Shown: one piece after another, positions 45,201 to 51,934 of the stretch
Numbering within the stretch: position 1 is the stretch's first letter
Layout: each line of letters starts with the position of its first letter
NCBI GenBank assembly: GCA_022833215.1
Contig: JAIPUZ010000126.1
Span: 1-64,000, forward strand
Length of the DNA stretch: 64,000 nucleotides
Source of the DNA: Mesorhizobium sp.
Lineage (GTDB): Bacteria > Pseudomonadota > Alphaproteobacteria > Rhizobiales > Rhizobiaceae
Direction: 5' to 3'
The notes under the pieces: model-generated
What the model saw: only the letters and a program-made list of their open reading frames with translations
The model's database searches: none
What the model was told of the DNA's origin: nothing
Translations under genes and position numbers: made by a program

Positions 45201-45711
45201 CGGCACCGTCGTCCCGGTGGGAAAATATCGAATGTATGCTGACGCCGCCGTGCACGATGCCGGCGTCGTGACATAGCGCGAGCGCTTCCGCCACGCGGAC
45301 CATATTCCGCCAGAAGACGCCACGACTTGCGCTGGTCAGGTAGCGCCCCTCTCTTGTCCTCCGGTGCTGCAACGCCCCGGAAATCGGAGTTCCAGGGTCC
45401 ACCATGACGATCGCCAGCTCATGCTGGTCTTCCGCAATTTCGAGAACCTCCACCAGAACGTCTCGAGCGCGACGTGACGAAAGCACACGTCGAATTCGCC
45501 TCAGTCCGCGAGCGACAATCGCCCGCAGGTCATCGTCGAGCGCCGTGCCCGTTTTCTTGAACAGGCGCAGGAGGTATCGCTCGCCGTCCTCCGTTCCGAC
45601 AGCTGTTCGCAGATGAGAGTCCCAAGTTCCTGTAAGGCGACCAAACGAATCCTCCGCGAATGTAAGTCGGGATTCGAGCGACGATTTACTCTTCTGCTTG
45701 ACGGCAGCCAT
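42280..45711 (-). CDS. mkoA: Kinase-like domain plus SF1 (COG1112-type) helicase (Mokosh type I-like)
   Basis: The 1143-residue protein has a protein-kinase-like N-terminus (residues ~25-260). Its key motifs are altered: HGGVSIHSIF where HRDxKxxN is expected and YRLGGV in place of DFG, so it looks like a pseudokinase. An Upf1-like SF1 helicase follows: GPPGVGKT (614-621), FIEEAARANG (768-777), GDHNQLSPF, REQSRMHPAI and SFQGGEADLVV. This fits the serine-threonine-kinase/RNA-helicase subunit of Mokosh type I. It is the first gene of the pair and intact. The preceding ~200 bases should hold the promoter. Confidence 0.7.
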   Translation of the reverse strand: MAAVKQKSKSSLESRLTFAEDSFGRLTGTWDSHLRTAVGTEDGERYLLRLFKKTGTALDDDLRAIVARGLRRIRRVLSSRRARDVLVEVLEIAEDQHELAIVMVDPGTPISGALQHRRTREGRYLTSASRGVFWRNMVRVAEALALCHDAGIVHGGVSIHSIFSHRDDGADYRLGGVEACVHISDGDLGESEHLLRASAAISFRQDWIDLAAVAGALLGLEGDHPPALLSIERRMLERLASPPQFQLFDGAVVLNELRNVVLELDRVGSSSDGELVLYPSRSVIQSDLPALSSGTIPAADGTAIMQFVADDLLSAGVRLVPTGQETARIMTDLAIYSVRIMSDSVAMIEEAHQRRTNEWMHGAVEIVHRLHLSRNRASAEERVQNLGPGAKRWRDLVEPIRSAGDTTDVPIWFALILLEAFTLLREQFRLYPVDVLAPTNAEANVVWLAPRDDAERDAQRETMGLRPATEALRRELKHDDGKANWTLSQTARIAVGRERVPELSYEGSGLIKGKTAFAFGTNLSIPAGQQLFLRPRRDTGTERAIRRRLQNIVAARSNVELLRALDDPAQVAMDEVLRDIAAPGPPPVDADMEQSKIEAWQSIVAGRSINVVVGPPGVGKTFLISRLVKSILHQRPDARILVSAQNHETLVHMEDELRKFLPATSTIVVRVERSRSSEKESTLRRSSHSLLCSVSKPDWASAAIMTNQLNQIIQALSPHGTAEQSTADRALRDTDNLMLRSSDVTLATTSSHILEEMIADGEQFDWVFIEEAARANGAELIGALLLGNRRVMIGDHNQLSPFDATDCQKFYDAARARELLRDAKEKLTAISDLPSEVEFALDTLKADPFLLSDVLAIASRLEEPFKSVAEREGVRAADTGRPSTIANTLREQSRMHPAICELVSNTFYKRQLVSSERVKARNQAVQCVGGFPESPIVILDLPSLSVVKKRSFEQTAKRSYRNEAEATALLAALEKLRPIIREGEPVPTLVVLSPYLAQVNHLERLLKPHIDVSAGTLFGFASSRGDGKFVYTSDSFQGGEADLVVASLVRNNVLVGSRALGFIKNPQRLNVLLSRAKHKLVLATSRQFIRNAVEGIDPDAVNDELGFLRVMLDEVARLSETDLPVVGKGATVIPVDEQGRLSR

Positions 45712-45909
45712 TAAGTCCCCAACCCCATAGATTACTTAACCCTAGCAGATTCGAATCGGGATAGCCCTTTGTTCGGGGACCCGACCATACTTTTCGTGGG
45801 GGGCATGGTGGGTGGTGTGGTTCGACGCTGGCATCGAGGTTTCGGAGTACCGCGCCCGAAGCTCGCGCGTTCGGTGGCCCCCACCCAAGTCTCTTGGCGC
45901 CCGCCTCGA

Positions 45910-46149
45910 TCACCGAAGGAGCACGCCATCGATGTGGATATTGCGCGAGATCTTCACCCAGCCAGGATTCATTCGGACGCCGCTTCTTGGATTTGCACGC
46001 AGATAGTCCGCCACTTCGTCCAAGGTGGTGAGGGCCACCGCGTGCACATTCGAGCCGAACTCGTGACAGGCAAATGTACCGTCGGCTCCTCGTTCGACGC
46101 GGCTTTTCACCACCCCGGCAACGATGCGTTCAATTCTGGCGACCGGCAT
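45910..46149 (-). CDS. Small hypothetical protein, 79 residues, after the AbiEii toxin
   Basis: MPVARIERIVAGVVKSRVER is followed by GTFACHEFGSNVHAVALTTL and DEVADYLRANPRSGVRMNPG, a compact alpha/beta protein. A strong GGGGAGGGG site precedes ATG 46149, 18 bases after the AbiEii stop, so it likely belongs to the toxin-antitoxin operon as a third gene. I do not recognise the family. Confidence 0.6.
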   Translation of the reverse strand: MPVARIERIVAGVVKSRVERGADGTFACHEFGSNVHAVALTTLDEVADYLRANPRSGVRMNPGWVKISRNIHIDGVLLR

Positions 46150-46167
46150 GCCCCTCCCCTGCGCGTG

Positions 46168-47214
46168 TCAGCTTGCCGCCTCATTCAGGCGGCGTTCGAT
46201 CTCCAGCGCTGATGCGAGCACTTCATCGAACGCAGGCGCCGCCCCGAAAATCATCGCGGTCGTGTTGGCATAGTCATCATGGAGCGCTCCGACCATTCCA
46301 TCGACCGGCCCGATCGCGAATGTACCAGGTGCGGCCGAGGCCAGATCATAGTCAGGTCGATCGAAGAACATCCGTGCGTGCCGAACACAATCGGCACCCA
46401 GCTCGAGATCCGCGAGGGCTACTTGACCGACCTCCGAGTTGAGAAGGCAATGGAGGTCGTAGTAGTGCCGCGACACGCGCTGCCCTTCCTGCCTGAGAAC
46501 ACCACGCCGCTCGTACCAACGGCGCAGGCCATGCGCGATAACGACTTTGTCCCAAAAGGTTCGCGTCGCTTCGACGGTGGTGACGTCGGCAACGGCTAAT
46601 TCAAGTGCCGCGGCCTCTTCGGCGACGTAGGGGCGTATCGTGACGGGCCGGTTTGGATCGAGCGCTGATTTCGCGCCGGATTCAATCCGAACGGCCGGAC
46701 GCACATAGGCGCCATCGCGCGGTTCGACTTCGGGATACCAGACCAGAAGTGTCTGCCCATCGGGATCGGCTTCATCGATCTCGATCCGTCCGGCTCCGTC
46801 GGTGGCATCGGCGAGCTGATCGACAAGAAACTCCCGGAGTGGGCCGGTGATATAAGCGCGGCAGACGTCCCGAATTGCATCGAGCCTGGCGCGGCGCTTC
46901 TTGTTGGACAGCGCCTCCAGCTCCTCGACTGATGCCGCCTCGTCGAGGTCGTCGCGGAAAACGGTGATGTCGATATCCTCGGAAAAGCGTTGGATCATAC
47001 CATAAGCTTTGGAGAGTGATGTGCCGCCTTTGAAGAGGAGGCGCGGCGCGGAGGCAGGCCGTTCGTGGTAGAGCGCGTTCAAGGTCCAGCAGACCCAAAA
47101 ATCCTTTTCGATGTTGCCGACCGGCGCCCCGAGACGGTTGGCGGTCGCAAGAAACAGATCGAGCCGGTCGCGCGCGGGTGTGCCAATGACCTGGCTGTAA
47201 GCGGCTGTACTCAC
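46168..47214 (-). CDS. AbiEii/AbiGii-family nucleotidyltransferase toxin
   Basis: The 348-residue protein contains EKDFWVCWTLNALYHE and the nucleotidyltransferase motif LLFKGGTSLSKAYGMIQRFS followed by EDIDITVF, the GS...DxD pattern of AbiEii toxins, which add nucleotides to tRNA 3' ends. C-terminal parts (TFWDKVVIAHGLRRWYERRG, RVSRHYYDLHCLL) are typical. The ATG overlaps the stop of the DUF6088 antitoxin (ATGA). This is a complete type IV-like abortive-infection pair. Confidence 0.88.
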   Translation of the reverse strand: MSTAAYSQVIGTPARDRLDLFLATANRLGAPVGNIEKDFWVCWTLNALYHERPASAPRLLFKGGTSLSKAYGMIQRFSEDIDITVFRDDLDEAASVEELEALSNKKRRARLDAIRDVCRAYITGPLREFLVDQLADATDGAGRIEIDEADPDGQTLLVWYPEVEPRDGAYVRPAVRIESGAKSALDPNRPVTIRPYVAEEAAALELAVADVTTVEATRTFWDKVVIAHGLRRWYERRGVLRQEGQRVSRHYYDLHCLLNSEVGQVALADLELGADCVRHARMFFDRPDYDLASAAPGTFAIGPVDGMVGALHDDYANTTAMIFGAAPAFDEVLASALEIERRLNEAAS

Positions 47215-47882
47215 TGCTGCACCGCCTCGGCCTCAGCGGGCGCAATGAGGTCGCGCAGGAATTCCTGCATCCAGATGGGCAGGGCGGAGAGACCGACGCG
47301 CAGGTCGTCACGGATCGCCTTGCCGTGCTTTGGATCGGCAAACAAACGACGCAGCACGGCTCGAATACGGTCGCGTTCGCTGTCCTGGGTCAGCATGTCC
47401 TGCAGCCAATGCAGGGCCTGGACGACGCGCATGGCGGGGCGGTCGGCCCAGTAGAGCCGGCTCGGTGCGGCGAACTTGAAGTGGATCTCCTGATTGCCCA
47501 GTTTGATCGGCCTTAGCCGTGCATCGACCAGCACTTCGATACGCGCGGGCACAGCCGTGGTAAGTCCGAGATCGTTGGCAGCGGTCATGCCGTCGATAAC
47601 GGCGCGCGCCTGGTCGCGACGGGTGACGGCACGGATCACAGCGCGGTAGTCTGGAACGGTGGGGCGGCCGGTCAACGCATTTTTTCGCGGCCGGTCATAG
47701 AGTCCACGATCGATGCGACGCAGTTCGCCGGCGGTAGCAAGGCGCTGGAGCGTCTTGTCGATGGCATCGCGGCCACCGAGATCGGCGAAGTCACCCGGTG
47801 TCCAGACCTCATCATCGGGGTGGGAGGCGACGCGAGCCAGCAGCCGAGAGCGCAGATCGGTATCTTTGGCCAGATTCGTCAT
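47211..47882 (-). CDS. DUF6088 (AbiEi-like) antitoxin and autorepressor
   Basis: The 223-residue protein has a winged-helix N-terminus (DLRSRLLARVASHPDDEVWT, DAIDKTLQRLATAGELRRID, RGLYDRP). A C-terminal domain follows, with VIDGMTAANDLGLTTAVPA and RPAMRVVQALHWLQDML. AbiEi-type antitoxins repress their operon through inverted repeats. ATG 47882 touches the first of two 29-bp palindromes, so no ribosome-binding site is possible upstream unless the message is leaderless. A start at 47900 would lie inside the operator. A broken paralogue lies at 35.4-36.1 kb. Confidence 0.85.
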   Translation of the reverse strand: MTNLAKDTDLRSRLLARVASHPDDEVWTPGDFADLGGRDAIDKTLQRLATAGELRRIDRGLYDRPRKNALTGRPTVPDYRAVIRAVTRRDQARAVIDGMTAANDLGLTTAVPARIEVLVDARLRPIKLGNQEIHFKFAAPSRLYWADRPAMRVVQALHWLQDMLTQDSERDRIRAVLRRLFADPKHGKAIRDDLRVGLSALPIWMQEFLRDLIAPAEAEAVQQ

Positions 47883-47950
47883 GTCCGAAATATGATACAT
47901 TTTTCGGACACGTCAAGCGACTGTCCGAAAAATGTTACAATCTTCGGACA
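47882..47950. promoter_or_regulatory. Two tandem 29-bp palindromic operators upstream of the DUF6088/AbiEii operon
   Basis: Copy 1 (47882-47910) and copy 2 (47922-47950) each begin TGTCCGAAA, end TTCGGACA and have near-symmetric centres (ATGATACAT, ATGTTACAA). They agree at 25 of 29 bases and repeat with a 40-base period. Copy 1 touches the start codon. This spacing suggests cooperative binding of repressor dimers on one DNA face. Confidence 0.8.
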
Positions 47951-48538
47951 AGTAGTCAGCAAAGCCTCACAGAATGCCCCACGCCGTTTACCGCCCTCTC
48001 CCTGTGCCGATCGCCGCCGATGTCCGGTCGCGGAGAACGCTCACGAATCCTCGACCGCCGCGCGCATCCGTTGCTTCGAGGCGCTCGCGGCGAAACCTCC
48101 TGACTGGCTCATGAACGACATGGAGAGCACTGGCGCATACCGGCCCTGGATGATGGTGGTCGCGGGTCATGACGCGCTGATCGCGCGCTTCGCGGACCTC
48201 CTAGAGACGCACCAGGGTTCCCCACGACGGAAGCGCTCGCGGCCTGCCGCCGATCGATCGGCGCTGTTCGCCGCCTATTTTTCGGGTCATGCAACCCTCA
48301 TAGCGGCCATAGTGGGCGGCCGCTAGCCCACCGTTGACAGTTGCGCCGAGCGCCACCGCAGCAGTGATGGCGATGACCCTGCAGGCTGGCAATACGATAG
48401 TCTCTTGTTCAAAGATGCCGGCTAATCGATTACGAAGGCCATAAAGACCATCCCCCGCTAAGTGCGATATAGCTGAAATCGCTGCCCTATAGTTGGTTCG
48501 GCCCGTTCTCCGTGAAGTCGTGAACGGTCTAGGAAAAT
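47951..48538. other. Intergenic region between the AbiEii operon and the PrpD gene
   Basis: An open frame (48111-48326, MNDMESTGAYRPWMMVVAGH...) might encode a 71-residue protein. It lacks a strong ribosome-binding site, its upstream frame is unlike a known gene, and I give it about 25 percent. A minus-strand frame at 48201-48542 is less likely. The rest is unremarkable and probably holds the end of the mobile/defence DNA. Confidence 0.35.
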
Positions 48539-49975
48539 TCAAAAGGTTGGAGTTAGCATTCGAGAAGCTGGCACGTTCGGAATAGGTGCATCCGTTCCTA
48601 GCCGCAGTTTATGTGCAACTTGCTGCGTCTGTGCATGGCTTTCCCTCAAAAAGTTCTGAGATAGGGCTTCGAAAAGCGGGCGGATGCCCTTAGTTTCTAT
48701 GCCTAACAGGCAAGAGACAATTTCATCAGTATCCACCACTCCAAGTTCCGCAGCCAGCCTTTGGAGCTTTTCTATGATTTGGTCCTCTGACATAGGGTTG
48801 GCGACATCCCCAAGAGGATGAAGCACGAGCTTTTCTTGTATGCCGTCCCCTTGGTCGATCAGCACTCGTGCTGGAGTTCGGGCGGGGAAAGCCGAGGAAA
48901 ACTCACTGGAGGCAGATAGTTCAATCCGTGCGGCGAGCGCGAGAACATCCGGATCGTGCAGGTGTTTCGGGTCAACAGGCAACAACGCATCGCGACCATG
49001 GATCGCTGCGAGCGCACAGTTGAAATAGAAACTGTACTGTGCTCCCTCGGAGGTCGTTGGCGCTCGCTCATTGGCCAAGCGCAAGGACTGGGGGAAGGTT
49101 TCGATCTTGAGCGACTTAATTTCTTTTCTTGGGTCACGCAAATCGAAGATCGCGTCCAGCGCCGCGTGCATGTAGCGGCAGCAGGCGTATGGCTTGAGAT
49201 AGCATTTTTCGACCTCCCAAACCTCACCGAGTCCGGCGAATAGCACGGCAGGATCAAACCGCGCAGGGTCATCAAAATGATCCAGCGGACCGGTTGCGCT
49301 GCTCTGGGCACGGTAGGCGGCGGTCATGCCGGCGACTACGGCGGGCGGGATCCCTTCCTTGACCGTGCTGCCCTCGAACTTTGGGTCGGGGGTAGTAAAC
49401 ACGATTGGCCCCTCGCCCCCGGCAATACCCAAGGCGGCGGCAGTCTGGCCGATATCGAGGCGCAGCAGGCGGGCGGCTGCGGCTGCGGCACCGTAATTGA
49501 CCCAAAGGCCGCTGGCGTAAGAACTGACCGATGGCGCGGGCCGGCAACTCGCCACGCGCAGCGCAATGTCATAGCCAAGCGCGATTGCAGCCAGAGTTTC
49601 GTCCGTAGAGGCGCCCGTTGCTTCGGCCACGGCCAACGCAGCGGGGATCACTCCTGCGCCTGCATGGCCCGCAGCCGCGCGGTGCCCGTCGTCAAGATCG
49701 AGGGAGCTGGCGGCCGCACTGTTGGCCATAGCGGCACCGATTATGCTGGAGGTCTTGCCGGTCAGCCAGACGGTGACGGGACCGGACCCATAGGCACTGG
49801 TCATGGCAGCTCGTGCCGACACGGCCAACGGGGTGTTCAGTCCCGCCGCCGTTGAGGCTATCAGGTCGATAAGAAGCCGGGAGATCATCTTGCGGGTGTT
49901 TTCCGGCAAACGGTCGGCAGGAAAGGTGGATACGAATTCTGCCAGTCGAACGAGGGGCTGCACGATGTGCTCCAA
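48539..49975 (-). CDS. MmgE/PrpD-family protein (2-methylcitrate dehydratase/iminodisuccinate-type fold)
   Basis: The 478-residue protein has the family pattern MISRLLIDLIASTAAGLNTP near the start, NSAAASSLDLDDGHRAAAGH, and GAGVIPAALAVAEATGAS, the GHR/GHAGA box around the substrate site. It continues with ALGIAGGEGPIVFTTPDP and KPYACCRYMHAALDA. Family members dehydrate 2-methylcitrate or epimerise other acids; specificity cannot be read here. It ends the operon with the importer, M24 and C26 genes, so it may degrade a product of the imported amino compound. Confidence 0.8.
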   Translation of the reverse strand: MEHIVQPLVRLAEFVSTFPADRLPENTRKMISRLLIDLIASTAAGLNTPLAVSARAAMTSAYGSGPVTVWLTGKTSSIIGAAMANSAAASSLDLDDGHRAAAGHAGAGVIPAALAVAEATGASTDETLAAIALGYDIALRVASCRPAPSVSSYASGLWVNYGAAAAAARLLRLDIGQTAAALGIAGGEGPIVFTTPDPKFEGSTVKEGIPPAVVAGMTAAYRAQSSATGPLDHFDDPARFDPAVLFAGLGEVWEVEKCYLKPYACCRYMHAALDAIFDLRDPRKEIKSLKIETFPQSLRLANERAPTTSEGAQYSFYFNCALAAIHGRDALLPVDPKHLHDPDVLALAARIELSASSEFSSAFPARTPARVLIDQGDGIQEKLVLHPLGDVANPMSEDQIIEKLQRLAAELGVVDTDEIVSCLLGIETKGIRPLFEALSQNFLRESHAQTQQVAHKLRLGTDAPIPNVPASRMLTPTF

Positions 49976-49996
49976 TGTCTGCGGTTTGTAAGGTGG

Positions 49997-50022
49997 TTCG
50001 GCCGATCACAGGATCGGCCGAA
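49997..50022 (-). promoter_or_regulatory. Perfect intercistronic hairpin between the C26 and PrpD genes
   Basis: TTCGGCCGATC and GATCGGCCGAA pair over 11 bp around an ACAG loop, just past the stop of the C26 gene and 22 bases before the PrpD start. No T-tract follows, so it may stabilise the upstream message or attenuate rather than fully terminate. Confidence 0.55.
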
Positions 50023-50028
50023 TATTGG

Positions 50029-50742
50029 TCATGCCTGCGGAACGCAGGCCTTAATGAAGTTTCGAAACAGTGATCTACAGGCGGGATTCTTGTCGAACAT
50101 CCATTCTGGATGCCACTGGACGCCGATGACAAAAGGGCGGTCCCTTGCCTCGATGGCCTCGATCAGCCCGTCTTCGGACCGGGCTGACACGTCATAGCCA
50201 TGCGCCACCTTGTTGATTGCCTGATGATGCATGCTGTTGACGTCAAGCTTCATCTCGCCGGTGCCGAGCAGCTGCGCTAGACGCGAGGCGGGTTCGATGT
50301 CAATGCGGTGGACCATGGCGTCCAGCGGCGATCCATCCCGGTGATCGGCCACCTGAGGCAATGCATCCAACGTGTGCGGATAGATCGTGCCGCCCTCAAT
50401 GACGTTCAGGACCTGCATCCCGCGGCAGATACCCAAGACCGGCATTTCGGCCTTCAGTGCGGCCTCTGCCAAAGCGAATTCGAAACGGTCGCGTTCTGGC
50501 ACCATCTTCTGGAAGGTCGGATGTGGCTTTTCGCCGTATAGTTCGGCCGGGAAGTCACCGCCACCGCTGAGCAGAACACCAGAGAGCAGGCCAAGTATGG
50601 ACTGGACCGAGGCGGTGTCAGCATAGGGCAGGATGACCGGCACGCCACCGGCATCCTCGACCGCCCGTACATAATGGGCAAAGCAGAAATAGCCGTCTTT
50701 CTCCAGCTCAAAGTTGCTGACGATACCGATGATCGGCTTCAT
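50029..50742 (-). CDS. Class I glutamine amidotransferase-like (peptidase C26) hydrolase, PuuD-like
   Basis: The 237-residue protein has GVLLSGGGDFPAELYGE, the nucleophile elbow VLGICRGMQVLNV with the catalytic Cys, and GVQWHPEWM with His/Glu, the complete triad. The family includes gamma-glutamyl-GABA hydrolase PuuD and folate gamma-glutamyl hydrolases, which cut gamma-glutamyl amides. It follows the M24 gene in an operon with a polyamine-type importer, so it probably removes a gamma-glutamyl group from an imported or activated amine. It ends with a perfect hairpin. Confidence 0.82.
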   Translation of the reverse strand: MKPIIGIVSNFELEKDGYFCFAHYVRAVEDAGGVPVILPYADTASVQSILGLLSGVLLSGGGDFPAELYGEKPHPTFQKMVPERDRFEFALAEAALKAEMPVLGICRGMQVLNVIEGGTIYPHTLDALPQVADHRDGSPLDAMVHRIDIEPASRLAQLLGTGEMKLDVNSMHHQAINKVAHGYDVSARSEDGLIEAIEARDRPFVIGVQWHPEWMFDKNPACRSLFRNFIKACVPQA

Positions 50743-50752
50743 GTGCGGAACC

Positions 50753-51910
50753 TCAGTTTCTTTCGAAGAGCTTGCGTTCCATCGTCGTAAGACGCTCGGG
50801 CCCGCTTTCGGTGATCAGGACGGTCTCGCTGAAGCCCATCCCAGCGCCCATCATCAGCATGTGGAAGACCATGCCGGGCTCCAACGTCCAGTCGACGCCG
50901 GGCACGAATTCACGGATAAACTCACCGGCCGAGGGACGGTAGTTCAGGCCAAGCGAATAGCCGGTGCGGTTGGTGTAATCCTTCTTCAACCCACTAGCGA
51001 CCAGTGGCTCACGGAAGGCCCGATCCACGCGACCGGCATTCTCGCCCGGCTGCATCAGGGCAATGGCTTCGTCCTGAATACGGATAATCGTTTCAGCGGC
51101 CTTTTTCTGCTCGTCGGTTGCCGGTCCGACCGTGGTCGTCCGCATGATCCGCGCCCAGTACTTCTGGTGAATGCCTTGGAGTTCAAAGTAAACAGTGTCA
51201 CCTTTTTCCAGCCGTCGGTCCGAGAAATCGCCGTGAAGCTGGTCCGTCCGTGTGCCCGAAATAATGATTCCGCTGAGCGGCAGGCCGGACCCAGACTTCA
51301 GAAGCTCGTTGAAAACCGCCGTGGCAACGGTGCGTTCAGTTTCGCCGGCCTGACTGGCCGCGACGCCTGCCACGACGCCCAGTTCGGCTTGGCGCGCGGC
51401 AACGCGCAGCAAGGCAATTTCACGCGACGACTTGATGAGGCGAATGTGGTCGACGATCCGCGGTTCCTGCACCAGTTCGGCGTTCGGTAGCAGCGATTGC
51501 AGTTTCTTCCAGCGCTCGATGGTCAGGAACCATGAGTGCTCGTCCAGCCCGACCTTGCCACCCGCCAGCCCCAGTTCTTCTAGCGCGCGGCGGGTCGTGT
51601 CCATCCAGGCCGGCACCGGATCGGGTTCATCCTTATAAATGAAATGCTGTCCGACCCACGAGCTGCTGCGGGCCGCGGGCAGTTCGACATCGCGCAGTAG
51701 CAGGACAGGATCGCCTTCGGCCGGTACGACAATGGCATGATATGAGAAGTACCCGGTCGTGTAGAAACCTGTAAGGTAAAGGATGTTCTCGGGCTGATGC
51801 AGGACCATGACCGGTAGTCCAATACGCTGCATCTCAGCCTGAGTCTTAAGCAACCGCTCGCGATATTCCTCAAGCGGAAAGTCCATCTCGGTCGGGGTAT
51901 GGGTAGTCAC
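50753..51910 (-). CDS. M24-family hydrolase with altered metal-ligand positions (creatinase/ectoine-hydrolase-like)
   Basis: The 385-residue protein has a creatinase N-terminal domain (ENILYLTGFYTTGYFSYHAI) and a pita-bread domain. In the latter, the positions that usually hold metal-ligand Asp residues read VYFELQGIHQ and YWARIMRTTT. A later GMGFSETVLITESGPE replaces the usual RIEDxVLV box. The conserved His remains in TDQLHGDF and LEPGMVFHML. M24 proteins without metal ligands, such as creatinase and ectoine hydrolase, hydrolyse C-N bonds without metal. Name unresolved; the gene is downstream of the permease. Confidence 0.78.
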   Translation of the reverse strand: MTTHTPTEMDFPLEEYRERLLKTQAEMQRIGLPVMVLHQPENILYLTGFYTTGYFSYHAIVVPAEGDPVLLLRDVELPAARSSSWVGQHFIYKDEPDPVPAWMDTTRRALEELGLAGGKVGLDEHSWFLTIERWKKLQSLLPNAELVQEPRIVDHIRLIKSSREIALLRVAARQAELGVVAGVAASQAGETERTVATAVFNELLKSGSGLPLSGIIISGTRTDQLHGDFSDRRLEKGDTVYFELQGIHQKYWARIMRTTTVGPATDEQKKAAETIIRIQDEAIALMQPGENAGRVDRAFREPLVASGLKKDYTNRTGYSLGLNYRPSAGEFIREFVPGVDWTLEPGMVFHMLMMGAGMGFSETVLITESGPERLTTMERKLFERN

Positions 51911-51934
51911 TTGCTGTATCCTCGGGTTACGGCG

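Noticed and set aside
47882..47950. Two-unit CRISPR-like repeat
   Set aside because: The repeats are palindromic, separated by only 11 bases, and sit at a toxin-antitoxin promoter, which fits operators.
48111..48326. Possible 71-residue gene before the PrpD gene
   Set aside because: Weak start signals and no domain; kept only as a note in the intergenic entry.
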